Notes under the pieces: generated by a model
The model's database searches: none
Seen by the model: only the letters and a program-made list of their open reading frames with translations
Told to the model about the DNA's origin: nothing
In this document: one piece after another, positions 48,231-57,917 of the stretch
Position numbering within the stretch: position 1 is the stretch's first letter
Layout of the letters: every line of letters starts with the position of its first letter
Position numbers and translations under genes: made by a program
Assembly: GCA_943914475.1 (NCBI GenBank)
Contig: CALUCE010000001.1
Span: 1-64,000 of the forward strand
Direction: 5' to 3'
Source of the DNA: an uncultured Anaerococcus sp.
Lineage (GTDB): Bacteria; Bacillota; Clostridia; Tissierellales; Peptoniphilaceae
DNA: 64,000 nucleotides

Positions 48231-50858
48231 ATGGAAACAAAATACGAACCTTTAAAGTTTGAAAAAGAAATTTATAAGAAATGGGAGAAAGGTGGCTACT
48301 TTAAAGCAAAAGTTGATAAGGATAAAAAGCCTTTTACTATAGTTATGCCACCTCCAAATATTACAGGAAAACTCCACCTAGGCCACGCCCTAAACAATAC
48401 TATTCAAGATATAGTTATTAGATATAAGAGGATGCAAGGTTATGAAGCCAACTGGATACCAGGAACAGACCACGCTTCCATATCTACAGAGGCCAAGGTT
48501 GTAGAAAAATTAAGAAATGAAGGAAAAACAAAAAAAGAACTTGGTAGGGACAAATTCCTAGAAGAATGCTGGGACTGGACAGAAGAATATGGTGGTACTA
48601 TTAAAAAACAACTGAGGACCATAGGTGTTTCTTGTGATTGGGACAGGGATTCTTTTACCATGGATAAAAACCTAACCAAGGCAGTAAGAAGAGTCTTTAA
48701 AATCATGTATGATGAAGGACTTATCTACCAAGGAGATAGGATAGTAAACTGGGATATAGAGGCAGAAACAGCTATATCAGATGCAGAAGTTTACCACGAA
48801 GACAAGGAAGGATCTCTTTGGTATATCAAATATTATTTTGAAGATTCGAAAGACTATATCACCATAGCCACAACCAGGCCAGAAACCATGCTTGGTGACT
48901 TGGCAGTTGCAGTAAACCCAGAAGATACAAGATTTAAAGATAAGTTAGGTAAAAACTTAGTTCTACCACTTGTAGGAAGGAAGATTCCACTTATAGAAGA
49001 TTCCTACGTAGACCCAGAATATGGTACAGGATGTGTTAAGATAACTCCATCCCATGACCCTAACGACTTTGAAGTAGGAGCAAGACATGACCTTGGCCAA
49101 TGTATAGTAATAGATACCAAGGGAAAAATAAAGGAAGGTTATGGAAAATATTCAGGTCTTGATAGGTATGAGGCAAGACGTGAAATCATAAAAGATTTAG
49201 AAAATTTGGGCCTTTTAGAAAAAATTGAGCCTATAAACCATGCTGTTGGATATTCAGAAAGAACCCACGTAGTAATAGAACCACTTATATCAAAACAATG
49301 GTTTGTTAAGATGAGTGATCTTGCCAAAAGATCTATAGAAGTCTATGAAGAAGGAAAGCTTACCCTTATACCAGAATCTATGGGTAAAAACTACCTAAAC
49401 TGGCTTAACAATATTAGAGACTGGTGTATATCCAGACAACTTTGGTGGGGACACAGACTACCAGTATTTTACACAGAGGATGGAGAAATTATAGTTTCAG
49501 AAGATGATCCAGACGAAAATGGTATGCTTGAAGGTAAAAAAGTTACCCAAGAAGAAGATACCCTAGACACTTGGTTTTCATCTGCCCTTTGGCCTTTTGC
49601 AACCCTAGGTTGGCCAGATGAAACAGAAGATTTGGATTATTTCTTCCCGACAGATATCCTTGTTACAGGTTATGATATTCTTTTCTTCTGGGTAATTAGG
49701 ATGGTATTTTCATCCCTTCACTTTACAGGTAAGGTACCTTTCCACCATGTACTCTTTACAGGACTTATAAGAGACCCACAAGGAAGAAAGATGTCTAAGT
49801 CTTTAGGCAATGGTGTAGACCCAATTGAAGTTGTAGACAACTATGGGGCAGACGCTCTAAGATTTACCCTAATCACAGGAAACTCTCCTGGAAATGATAT
49901 GAGATATGATGAGAAAAGACTTATCTCAAACAGAAACTTTGCCAATAAGCTTTGGAATGCTACAAGATTTGTTCTAATGAATATAGACAAGGATGATGAT
50001 TTAAACTTTGATATAAATGCTTTAGAGCTTGAAGATAAGTGGATACTCAAGAGATTAAATGATGCTATTGAAGAGATAACCACAAACCTTGATAAGTATG
50101 AAATAGGTCTTGCTGCATCCAGGATAGAGGACTTTATTTGGAATGAATACTGTGACTGGTATATAGAGTTTGCAAAGATGAGACTCTATGGAGATGATGA
50201 AGAGAAGAAAGCAAATGTTAAAAAAGTTCTACTTTATGTATTAAAGGACATGATAGCTCTTCTACATCCATTTATGCCATTTATAACAGAAGAGATTTAC
50301 TCACAACTTCCAAACAAAAAGGACATGCTTATAGTAGAAGATTTCCCACAAGTTAGGGAAGACTTTAACTTTGTAAGCGAGGAAAAGGCAGTAAACTCTA
50401 CTATAGATGCTATAACAGCTATCAGAAACCAAAGGTCTAAGTTAAATGTAGAAGCCAAAACCAAACAAGACCTTTATATACTTGCAGAAAATGAGGAAAT
50501 TAAAGAGCTTTTAGAAGAGTTAAAACCTCAATTTAAAAACCTAGCCTCATCAAATGAAGTAAATATAAGTCTTGACCAAAAAGATATAGAGGATGCAGTT
50601 ACTCTTCTCTTTAACGACTTTAAGATTATGATTTCTCTAGATGACTTGGTTGACTATGAAATAGAAAGAAACAGACTAAAAGATGAAATCAAAAAATACG
50701 AATCTGAAATCAAGAGAGCATCTGGCAAGCTAAACAATGAAAACTTTGTAAACAAGGCTCCAGAAAAAGTTGTTAATGAAGAAAGAGAAAAGCTTGAAAA
50801 CTATAAGGATCTCTTGGAAAAAACCAAGGCTAGCCTTGAAGAGATAAAAGATAAGTAA
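48231..50858 (+). CDS. valS: Valyl-tRNA synthetase
   Basis: An 875-residue class I synthetase that charges tRNA-Val and edits threonine mistakes. It has PPPNITGKLHLGHALNNT (HIGH motif) near residue 41, the editing domain (about 180-360), GRKMSKSLGNGVDP (KMSKS) near 522, the anticodon-binding helices and the C-terminal coiled-coil arm (about 800-870). Expression is set by the T-box leader. Its stop overlaps the following methyltransferase start (TAATG). Confidence 0.97.
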   Translation: METKYEPLKFEKEIYKKWEKGGYFKAKVDKDKKPFTIVMPPPNITGKLHLGHALNNTIQDIVIRYKRMQGYEANWIPGTDHASISTEAKVVEKLRNEGKTKKELGRDKFLEECWDWTEEYGGTIKKQLRTIGVSCDWDRDSFTMDKNLTKAVRRVFKIMYDEGLIYQGDRIVNWDIEAETAISDAEVYHEDKEGSLWYIKYYFEDSKDYITIATTRPETMLGDLAVAVNPEDTRFKDKLGKNLVLPLVGRKIPLIEDSYVDPEYGTGCVKITPSHDPNDFEVGARHDLGQCIVIDTKGKIKEGYGKYSGLDRYEARREIIKDLENLGLLEKIEPINHAVGYSERTHVVIEPLISKQWFVKMSDLAKRSIEVYEEGKLTLIPESMGKNYLNWLNNIRDWCISRQLWWGHRLPVFYTEDGEIIVSEDDPDENGMLEGKKVTQEEDTLDTWFSSALWPFATLGWPDETEDLDYFFPTDILVTGYDILFFWVIRMVFSSLHFTGKVPFHHVLFTGLIRDPQGRKMSKSLGNGVDPIEVVDNYGADALRFTLITGNSPGNDMRYDEKRLISNRNFANKLWNATRFVLMNIDKDDDLNFDINALELEDKWILKRLNDAIEEITTNLDKYEIGLAASRIEDFIWNEYCDWYIEFAKMRLYGDDEEKKANVKKVLLYVLKDMIALLHPFMPFITEEIYSQLPNKKDMLIVEDFPQVREDFNFVSEEKAVNSTIDAITAIRNQRSKLNVEAKTKQDLYILAENEEIKELLEELKPQFKNLASSNEVNISLDQKDIEDAVTLLFNDFKIMISLDDLVDYEIERNRLKDEIKKYESEIKRASGKLNNENFVNKAPEKVVNEEREKLENYKDLLEKTKASLEEIKDK

Positions 50859-51586
50859 TGTATAAAGATTTTGCTTATATATATGACAAACTATCTTTTG
50901 ACATCCCCTATGACTTTTATGCCCAAAACATAAAAGAACTTATGCAAAAACATAAGGTAAAGATCGACAGGATGCTTGAGCTTGCCTGTGGGTCTGGGAT
51001 GCTCACCAAGTATTTTTTTGATGAATTTAAGTCCATAGATGCCCTGGACCTATCAAAAGAAATGCTTGAAGTCTTTGATGCAAAGTTTATGAGAAATGAT
51101 GTGACCTTGTATCAGGAAGATATGACAACTTTTCTAAAAGAAGATTCCTATGATCTAATAGTTATTCTTCTTGATTCTATAAACTATGTCCTTGAAGAAA
51201 ATGACCTAAGAAGACTTTTTAAAAACTCATATAAAAACCTAAAAAAGGGAGGACTTCTAGTATTTGATATAAATTCTCTTTATAAGATGGAAGAAGTATT
51301 TGGAGATAATTCCTATATATATGAATATGAAGATATTTTTTATACCTGGGATAATAATAGGGAAGATGATCTTATTTATATGTATTTAGATTTCTTTTTG
51401 GAAAACGAAGACGGGACCTATAGGAGAATTAAGGAAAATCAAGTACAAAGAATATATAGGGCAGATTTTATAAAAAATGAGCTTATAAGTCTTGGTTTTG
51501 AGGATATAGAGACCTTTGACGAAGATACCTTTACAGAAGTTAAGGATAATACACAGAGGATACTTTTTAAAGCTATCAAGAAGTAG
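50858..51586 (+). CDS. Class I SAM-dependent methyltransferase
   Basis: A 242-residue methyltransferase. Motif I (SAM-binding) is MLELACGSGMLTKYF near residues 38-52, followed by IDALDLSKEML and the YDLIVILLDSINYV motif. Its start overlaps the valS stop, so it is co-transcribed, and it is followed by a cold-shock gene 8 bases later. The substrate is unknown; small-molecule methyltransferases of this group often follow housekeeping genes, so the context gives little guidance. Confidence 0.87.
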   Translation: MYKDFAYIYDKLSFDIPYDFYAQNIKELMQKHKVKIDRMLELACGSGMLTKYFFDEFKSIDALDLSKEMLEVFDAKFMRNDVTLYQEDMTTFLKEDSYDLIVILLDSINYVLEENDLRRLFKNSYKNLKKGGLLVFDINSLYKMEEVFGDNSYIYEYEDIFYTWDNNREDDLIYMYLDFFLENEDGTYRRIKENQVQRIYRADFIKNELISLGFEDIETFDEDTFTEVKDNTQRILFKAIKK

Positions 51587-51594
51587 GTGAGAAG

Positions 51595-51801
51595 ATGCGA
51601 GGAAAAGTAAAATTTTTTGACAATAAAAAAGGCTTTGGCTTTATTACAGGAGAAGATGGGATAGACTCCTTTGTCCATTATTCAGAAATCCAGTCTGATG
51701 AAGAAAGAAAAAGCTTAAAAGAAGGTCAAGAAGTTATATATGATAGGCTTGATGTTGGCAGGGGACCAACAGCCTTTAATGTAAAGAAAATAGAAGAATA
51801 G
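51595..51801 (+). CDS. Cold-shock domain protein
   Basis: A 68-residue single-domain RNA chaperone. The RNA-binding motifs are K-G-F-G-F-I-T (RNP1) and S-F-V-H-Y (RNP2), with an atypically charged loop (SDEERKSLKEGQ). AGGTGAGAAG precedes the ATG. It lies 8 bases after a methyltransferase gene and has no long cold-responsive 5' leader of its own, so it is probably expressed constitutively with valS. Confidence 0.93.
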   Translation: MRGKVKFFDNKKGFGFITGEDGIDSFVHYSEIQSDEERKSLKEGQEVIYDRLDVGRGPTAFNVKKIEE

Positions 51802-51823
51802 GACAATTCTAGGAGGAGATTTT

Positions 51824-52837
51824 ATGGGAAAGTACCTGCTGATTATTGCTATAGTATTGTTTCTTCCACAAGTTTATTATCTGATAAAAGATAGGACCTA
51901 TAAGGATATAAATAATGGAAGTAAGTTTTTCTTAAAAGATTCCAAAAAGATAGAAGGAAACCATACCAGACTTACCTTAACCAATACAGATGGTTTTGAT
52001 CTTTCTGCCAATCTTTTTAATGTAGAAAATCCCAAGGCTCTGGTTCAAATTGTCCATGGAGTTTTTGAACACTCAGGAAATTATATAGACTTTATTAAGT
52101 TTTTAAATGCGAATGGTTATGCGGTTATAGCTGCAGATAACAGAGGACATGGTAGGTCTGTATCTGAAAAATATCCATCAGCCTACCTAAGAAACCTTGA
52201 TGAGTTAATAGATGACCAAGTAATGCTAAATAAGTTTATGAGAACATTTTATGGAGATAGGCCTGTTTATATGCTAGGTCATTCATTTGGATCTATCTTG
52301 GGAAGACTCTATCTTAGAGACCATGATGAATCTATAGACAAGCTTGTCTTAACAGGAACAGTTGCCTATAGACCCGTTGCCATATTTGGAGTATTTTTAG
52401 GAAATATCCTTAGCTTTTATTTGGGAGAATACAGGAAATCCAAAATCCTTGATAAGCTAACAGGAGTTGCAGATACAGATATATCCTGGATATCTTACAA
52501 CAAGGAAAATATAAGAATAAAAGAAAATGACCCCTTAAGACTGGGTGGATTTTTGGCAAGGGCCAATGTAGTTTTGATACAATCAAATCTTAAACTTCAT
52601 CAATTTTCAAAATTTAAGGTAAAAAACAAGGACCTAAAAATCCTATCCCTAACAGGGGAGGACGATAAGGTAGTGATGGGAGATAAGGGACTAAAAGATT
52701 CCATAGAATCTCTAAAAAAAGTCGGCTACAAAAATGTAGACTACAAGGTATATAAAAATATGAAACATGAGGTTTTATGCGAAGATGACAGAGAGCTTGT
52801 ATATAAGGATATAATCAAGTTTTTTGAAGAAGATTGA
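51824..52837 (+). CDS. Alpha/beta hydrolase, monoacylglycerol-lipase-like
   Basis: A 337-residue hydrolase with an N-terminal membrane helix (about 3-19), so the catalytic domain is probably membrane-tethered. The oxyanion region is VQIVHGVFEHSGNY, then AADNRGHGRS; the nucleophile serine is in GHSFGS, the acid in TGEDDKVV and the histidine in NMKHEVLCE. This layout matches lysophospholipase/monoacylglycerol lipases. AGGAGG stands before the ATG. It is the last gene of the valS run and is followed by a terminator. Confidence 0.86.
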   Translation: MGKYLLIIAIVLFLPQVYYLIKDRTYKDINNGSKFFLKDSKKIEGNHTRLTLTNTDGFDLSANLFNVENPKALVQIVHGVFEHSGNYIDFIKFLNANGYAVIAADNRGHGRSVSEKYPSAYLRNLDELIDDQVMLNKFMRTFYGDRPVYMLGHSFGSILGRLYLRDHDESIDKLVLTGTVAYRPVAIFGVFLGNILSFYLGEYRKSKILDKLTGVADTDISWISYNKENIRIKENDPLRLGGFLARANVVLIQSNLKLHQFSKFKVKNKDLKILSLTGEDDKVVMGDKGLKDSIESLKKVGYKNVDYKVYKNMKHEVLCEDDRELVYKDIIKFFEED

Positions 52838-52857
52838 TTGTAATAATAAATTTATTA

Positions 52858-52888
52858 AGAAATGGTTCCTAAGGGAGCCATTTTTTCA
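52858..52888 (+). terminator. Terminator after the lipase-like gene
   Basis: AAATGG-TTCC pairs with GGGA-GCCATTT around a very short loop, then T residues. Confidence 0.7.
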
Positions 52889-53021
52889 TATAAGTGTCCA
52901 TAAAAGATAATAATATGGTATAACTTATAAAAGTATTTTAAAATAGAAAACTTATTGATAATATATACATAATTGTGTGCTTTAATAGAATAGATAAGTT
53001 AGGAGATTTTTTAGAGGTTTT

Positions 53022-53768
53022 ATGTATATACATGATTTAAATTCTAAATGTGAAAAAACAATATTATTAATTCACCCTATGTTGACAAATGCAAAAGAGC
53101 TTAAAAAAACTCTGGTAGATAGGATGAAACTTGATGATGTTCGTATTATAATACCCGATTTGTCAGGACACGGTAAATCAAGAGGAGTAACCTATGAGTC
53201 TTCATCCAAAGAAGCCTCCATGCTCCACAGGTATTTTAAAGCCAAGGGAATAGGAGAAATCAAATTTGCCTTTGGTGCATCCTTAGGATCTAATATTATT
53301 TTTGAACTCTTAAAATACAAGGATATACAGATAGATTCGGTTATAATGGAAGGAGCAAGTGCCTTTGAAAACTCCTATATAAAGTCTTTCTTCTATGCAA
53401 AGACTTTAATAGGGATAAAAAATCTTGGCAAACTTTCAGAAAATACTAGCAAAAAAATCCTATCTTTAAGCTTCAACAAAAAAATTGCAGCTATCATGGC
53501 AGATGAATTGCAGTCCATGTCCAAGGAGTCCATAGAAAATATGGTAAAGGACTATGCTAGTGTTGACCTACCATATTTAAGAAGAAGGATTCAAGAAAAT
53601 CTCAACTTTTACTACGGGACCAAGGACTCCAATATCAAGCATGCAGAAAAAAGACTAAAAAGTCTTTATCCAAAGGCCAACTTCTTTGAATGGCCATACT
53701 TCAAACACTGCGAAAAAATTTATAGAGAACCAAGATCTTACGCAGAAATATTAAAATCTTACCTTTAA
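53022..53768 (+). CDS. Alpha/beta hydrolase
   Basis: A 248-residue cytosolic hydrolase, a distant relative of the preceding lipase-like protein. Motifs are LIHPMLTNAKELKK (oxyanion region), IPDLSGHGKSRG, the nucleophile in FGASLGSNI and a histidine in FKHCEKIYREP; an acidic third residue is likely in the YGTKDSN segment. It resembles the small-substrate esterases of the peptidase S33/MhpC type. AGAGG precedes the ATG. The gene stands alone between two terminators. Confidence 0.82.
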   Translation: MYIHDLNSKCEKTILLIHPMLTNAKELKKTLVDRMKLDDVRIIIPDLSGHGKSRGVTYESSSKEASMLHRYFKAKGIGEIKFAFGASLGSNIIFELLKYKDIQIDSVIMEGASAFENSYIKSFFYAKTLIGIKNLGKLSENTSKKILSLSFNKKIAAIMADELQSMSKESIENMVKDYASVDLPYLRRRIQENLNFYYGTKDSNIKHAEKRLKSLYPKANFFEWPYFKHCEKIYREPRSYAEILKSYL

Positions 53769-53797
53769 AACTTCTGAATTTTCAGAAGTTTTTCTTT
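53768..53797 (+). terminator. Terminator after the second alpha/beta hydrolase
   Basis: AACTTCTGAA pairs with TTCAGAAGTT, directly followed by T residues. Confidence 0.85.
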
Positions 53798-53897
53798 TGG
53801 AATTTATAGAAACGTTTTATCTATGAACTGACATATTGTTGACTTAAAGGCTTTTTGTTGATAAACTGAAGTTATAAACTAATAAAGGAGGAAAGAA

Positions 53898-55946
53898 ATG
53901 AAGAAAAATCGTATTCCAATTTTGCTTTTATCATTAAGCTTTTTATTTGGAATGAGTGCATGTAATAATAAAGATGATGCAAACATTTCCAGTGAAGAAA
54001 CAAGTTTAGAAAGCACAGAAGAAGAAACAACAAATTCATCTGGTAAAATGACACCAGGTACATATGAAGCTTCAGCAAAAGGAATGAATGACGACATAAC
54101 ACTTGAGATTACCGTAAGCGAAAATAAGATCGAAGATGCCAAGGTAACAAAACATTCCGAAACTCCTGGTATAGGTGGAGAACTTAAGGATATGGATGAT
54201 AAGGTTATGGAAGCTGGACTTATCATACCTGTAATTGATGTACCAAAGCAAATTGTAGATGAGCAAACAATAAAAGTAGACAATGTTACAGGAGCTACAC
54301 TTACAACAGCAGCTATAAAAGCAGCTGCCAAAGATGCTCTAACAGAAGCTTGCGCAAATATAGACGACTTTAATAAAGAAATAGCTCATGATGAAGACAT
54401 AGAAGATGTTGAAAGTGATGTAGTAATAGTTGGCGGGGGTGGTGCAGGACTAGCAGCTGCCATAACTGCTGCAGAAGAAGGAAAAACTGTAACTATTATT
54501 GAAAAGAATGGATCTATAGGTGGAGATACCCTAGTATGTGGAGCTATTTATAATAACCCTGACCCAGAACTTCAAAAAGAAGTAACCATGACTGACCCAG
54601 TAAAAGAACAACTAGAAGAAGCCCTAAAAGCTGAGCCTATAAATGACGAGCATAAGGAATTAATAGCTGAAGTTCAAAAGCAATGGGATGAGTATAATAA
54701 GGAAGGTAGAACCGATTTATTTGACTCAGACGAATGGTATGCTCTTCAAACATGGAATGGTGGTGACAATGTTGCCAATCTTGATCTTGTAAAGGAATTT
54801 GCAAATAACGCTGCACCAGGTTATGAATGGATAAAAGGTCTTGGAATGAAATTTAATGACAAGATTTCCCAAGGTGCAGGATCTTTATGGCAAAGAACCC
54901 ATACTTCAACTATGGATATGGGAACAGGATTCATGTCAGTTTACTCTCAAAAACTAGAAGATTTATCTGATAAGATTACTGTTTTAACAGAAACAACAGC
55001 AAATAATCTAGTAATGGATGGAGATAGGGTAGCTGGGGCCAAAGTAACTGATAATAGAAGTAAAAAAGAATACGACGTAAAAGCTAAAGATGGTCTTATA
55101 CTTGCTACAGGTGGATTTGCTGCTAATGGTGAAATGATAGAAGAGTATAATACCTCTGGAAAATGGGATGACTTATCAAAAACACCTACAACTAACAGAA
55201 CCACATCTTCACAAGGGGATGGTATTGTAATGGCAAAAGAAATTGGAGCTTCCTTAACAGATATGGAACAAATTCAACTTCTATATCTAGGAAATACCCA
55301 AGATGGTCAGCTTACCAAATATCCTCCAAGAGATGTTAATGGTACAGACCAAATTATCTTTGTAAATAAAGAAGGTAAAAGGTTTGTAAGAGAAGATGGA
55401 CGTAGAGATGATATCTCTAAGGCATCTTTAGAACAACAAGAATCTATGTTTTATATGTTAGAATCAGGTGATGGTGAAGGTTATAAAGATATTGAAGATC
55501 CTGAATGGAGATCTGCTGATGGATTTACCTTTGATTACTTGAAAGAAAATGGATATATCCTTGTAGGAGATAGTCTAGAAGAAATAGCAGAACAAATTGG
55601 TTGTTCAGCAGATGACTTAAAAGAAACAGTGGATAAATTTAACGAATCTGTTGATTCAGGTAAGGATGAGTTTGGAAGAACACTATACTCTACAAAACTA
55701 GAAAATGGACCATGGGTAGCTACACCAAGACAAGCATGTATCCACCACACTATGGGAGGAGTAACCATAGATACAGAAGCTAGAGTACTAGATGAAGATG
55801 GAAATCCAATACCAGGCTTATATGCAGGAGGAGAAATTACAGGTGGCCTACACGGAGCAAACAGATTAGGCGGAAATGCTGTTGTAGATACAGTAGTATT
55901 CGGTAAACTCTCTGCTGAAAGTCTTATAAAAGACTCAGAAAAATAA
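53898..55946 (+). CDS. Lipoprotein flavin reductase (FMN-binding + FAD fumarate-reductase-like)
   Basis: A 682-residue exported lipoprotein (signal peptide with lipidation cysteine C22 in GMSACNN). Residues about 48-150 form an FMN-binding domain; TGATLT (131-136) is the flavinylation motif where ApbE-type enzymes attach FMN through threonine. A FAD-binding-2 domain starts DVVIVGGGGAGLAAAITAAEEG (about 173-194) and continues to the end with the GAGSLWQRTHTST and GGEITGGLHGANRLGGNAV segments. This is the pattern of extracellular fumarate/urocanate/methacrylate reductases that use cell-surface electrons. The acceptor cannot be deduced, and no ApbE or electron-feeding genes are nearby. GGAGG before the ATG. 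Confidence 0.87.
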   Translation: MKKNRIPILLLSLSFLFGMSACNNKDDANISSEETSLESTEEETTNSSGKMTPGTYEASAKGMNDDITLEITVSENKIEDAKVTKHSETPGIGGELKDMDDKVMEAGLIIPVIDVPKQIVDEQTIKVDNVTGATLTTAAIKAAAKDALTEACANIDDFNKEIAHDEDIEDVESDVVIVGGGGAGLAAAITAAEEGKTVTIIEKNGSIGGDTLVCGAIYNNPDPELQKEVTMTDPVKEQLEEALKAEPINDEHKELIAEVQKQWDEYNKEGRTDLFDSDEWYALQTWNGGDNVANLDLVKEFANNAAPGYEWIKGLGMKFNDKISQGAGSLWQRTHTSTMDMGTGFMSVYSQKLEDLSDKITVLTETTANNLVMDGDRVAGAKVTDNRSKKEYDVKAKDGLILATGGFAANGEMIEEYNTSGKWDDLSKTPTTNRTTSSQGDGIVMAKEIGASLTDMEQIQLLYLGNTQDGQLTKYPPRDVNGTDQIIFVNKEGKRFVREDGRRDDISKASLEQQESMFYMLESGDGEGYKDIEDPEWRSADGFTFDYLKENGYILVGDSLEEIAEQIGCSADDLKETVDKFNESVDSGKDEFGRTLYSTKLENGPWVATPRQACIHHTMGGVTIDTEARVLDEDGNPIPGLYAGGEITGGLHGANRLGGNAVVDTVVFGKLSAESLIKDSEK

Positions 55947-55954
55947 TAAGCACT

Positions 55955-55985
55955 AAAAAAGATGGGCAAGTCCCATCTTTTTTTA
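55955..55985. terminator. Bidirectional terminator after the flavin reductase
   Basis: AAAAGATGGG pairs with CCCATCTTTT around a short loop, then seven T residues; the convergent radical SAM gene ends inside the T-run. Confidence 0.88.
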
Positions 55986-56861
55986 TCTTGCAACTCTTTG
56001 GTTGGTTGAATCTAGGAGTGTGCTTGGTGCTTCTTTTAAAGCGTAGTTTAGTTTTTCTAGGATTTTGTCTTTGTTTTTAAACCTATGACTTATGGAAAAT
56101 AGATTTACAGCGTGACCTGAGGAATAAAGGGCGTCATCGTCTAGTTTTAGGTTTTCTACTAGGACAATTTGTTCTTCTAAGATTTCTCTGATACTTGCTT
56201 CTTTAAAGTCTCCATCTTCTCTCATTTTGTAAAGATCAGATCCTTTTTGGACATCTGTTGTCATTGGAAAGACTGATTTTGGTGGATAGAGATTTAAAAA
56301 TTCTGCTGTTTTTCCTGCATTTATTTTTGAATTTCCTGCTCCTGCCACTCCTAGCATAATGATGGCATGGTAGTCTATGCCAGCTTTTTTTAGTTTTTCT
56401 AAGCCTTCCTTGTACTCTTCAAGATTAGCACCCTTGTTAAGGTAGTCAAGAACCTTATCGTAACCTGTTTCTACTCCTATATAAAGTTCGTTATATCCCA
56501 AAGCCTTAAGTTTTTTTAAATCTTCTACAGACTTATTTTTAAGATTGTAAAAGGATGCATAGGATGTGATAGTTTTTACCTCTGGAAGGTAGCTATGGAT
56601 TAGTCCGCCTATATCTATTAGTTTTTCTGCTGATAAGACAAAAGGATCTCCATTTAAAAGATAGATTCTCTCTATATTTGAATAGCGGTCAGCAAGCTCT
56701 TGTAAGTCAGCTTCTACATTTTCTCTTGGTGCTATAAAAAATGGTGTTTGATGATACATGGTGCAAAATGCACACTTGTTATGGGAACAGCCTACTGTTA
56801 CCTCCAAAAGTGGGGTATAGGCCTCAAGCGGTGGTCTATAAACTTGACCTGTATAATGCAT
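55983..56861 (-). CDS. Radical SAM protein
   Basis: A 292-residue radical SAM enzyme. The cluster motif is VGCSHNKCAFCTMY, a CX4CX2C variant rather than the standard CX3CX2C, as found in a family of uncharacterised radical SAM proteins with the Elp3/MiaB-like fold. Further hallmarks are YLLNGDPFVLSAEKL, NELYIGVETGYDKVLDYLNKG and IIMLGVAGAGNSKIN. It has no extra iron-sulfur domain. The gene is monocistronic and divergent from the HEPN-nuclease-like gene, so its reaction and partners are unknown. Confidence 0.87.
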   Translation of the reverse strand: MHYTGQVYRPPLEAYTPLLEVTVGCSHNKCAFCTMYHQTPFFIAPRENVEADLQELADRYSNIERIYLLNGDPFVLSAEKLIDIGGLIHSYLPEVKTITSYASFYNLKNKSVEDLKKLKALGYNELYIGVETGYDKVLDYLNKGANLEEYKEGLEKLKKAGIDYHAIIMLGVAGAGNSKINAGKTAEFLNLYPPKSVFPMTTDVQKGSDLYKMREDGDFKEASIREILEEQIVLVENLKLDDDALYSSGHAVNLFSISHRFKNKDKILEKLNYALKEAPSTLLDSTNQRVAR

Positions 56862-56993
56862 GTTTCCTCCTTGGTTTATTTCATAATAAAAGTATATATA
56901 TAATTATACAAGTTTTTCGCAAAGATTGTAGCTTATTGACAGTATTATTTTTTTATCTTTAAGGGTAAGTATATAGGAGAAAAAGGAGAGTTT

Positions 56994-57908
56994 ATGAAGT
57001 TAACAGAAAAATTTGAGCTTGATTCATGTAAAAATATAAAAAAGTATTCCCTAATACATAAAGAAATCCCCCTACCTATGACCAAGGACTTGTGGGAGGC
57101 CATATCTTATCTTTTGTGGTATGTGCCAGATATTTCTTCAGTTCAGTCCAAATCTAATGAGCTTGTTTCAAATATCTTGTATGATGATTATACATTCTTG
57201 GAAATTATGTCTTATATGAAGCTTAGGGATGAGGACGTTTTATTTACTGATAAGATAGACCTTGATATAGTAAATTTCTATAAAAAAGGTATATGTACTA
57301 ATTCTCAAAAATTAATATTCACCAAGTCTGACAATGAAACCAAGGCCCAATCTATGTTGAGGCATATAAGAAATGCCATAGCCCATGGGTCTTTTAATAT
57401 AGTAGATGACCTTATTATAGGTTTTGATACCAAGTCTATAGATAAGTATAGGGAGGTTGTGACAGGGATTTTTAAGATAGTTCCTAAAAACTTACTCATG
57501 GCCCTAAGAAAGATAAATGAAGATTTGACTTCAAGAAGACTTGTTACCATAGCTTTGGAGAAGTGTGGCTATGAAGTAGAGGAATACCTGGAAGAATTTC
57601 AACCTTCTACAAGATTTGATCTCTATGCAAAAAAAGATGACATGAGATATGCTATCAAGGTAAAAAATTATGATAGCAAGGATGAGATAGACCATAATTT
57701 TGTTTTGGATATGATAAATAATCTGGAGGGAGTCCTGGGCAAGGTAAAGCCTCTTTTGGTAATTAATACTTCATTTTTGACAGAAAAATCCAAAATAACC
57801 TTAAGAAACCATGATATAATCATTCTCGATGTAAAAAATATCAAGAAGATGCTTGATGGTAGGGATATGATTTCAGAAATAGAATTTGCTCACAGAAAAG
57901 TGGGATAA
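56994..57908 (+). CDS. HEPN-like plus Mrr/PD-(D/E)xK-like two-domain protein
   Basis: A 304-residue protein I cannot name. The N-terminal 190 residues are mostly helical and contain MLRHIRNAIAHGSFNI, giving R126-x4-H131, the motif of HEPN ribonuclease domains. Residues about 190-295 look like an Mrr/restriction-endonuclease fold: RRLVTIALEKCGYEVE, then STRFDLYAKKDDMRYAIKVKNYD, and VLLV-like strands ending NHDIIILDVKNI. In the nuclease motif D209 is present, but the position normally E or Q before x-K is K222 (K222-V-K224), so catalysis may be lost or atypical. HEPN and nuclease folds are typical of defence or RNA surveillance. AAAGGAGAG precedes the ATG. It is 9 bases from a Gfo/Idh gene, with which it may share a transcript. 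Confidence 0.6.
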   Translation: MKLTEKFELDSCKNIKKYSLIHKEIPLPMTKDLWEAISYLLWYVPDISSVQSKSNELVSNILYDDYTFLEIMSYMKLRDEDVLFTDKIDLDIVNFYKKGICTNSQKLIFTKSDNETKAQSMLRHIRNAIAHGSFNIVDDLIIGFDTKSIDKYREVVTGIFKIVPKNLLMALRKINEDLTSRRLVTIALEKCGYEVEEYLEEFQPSTRFDLYAKKDDMRYAIKVKNYDSKDEIDHNFVLDMINNLEGVLGKVKPLLVINTSFLTEKSKITLRNHDIIILDVKNIKKMLDGRDMISEIEFAHRKVG

Positions 57909-57917
57909 GGAGGATAT

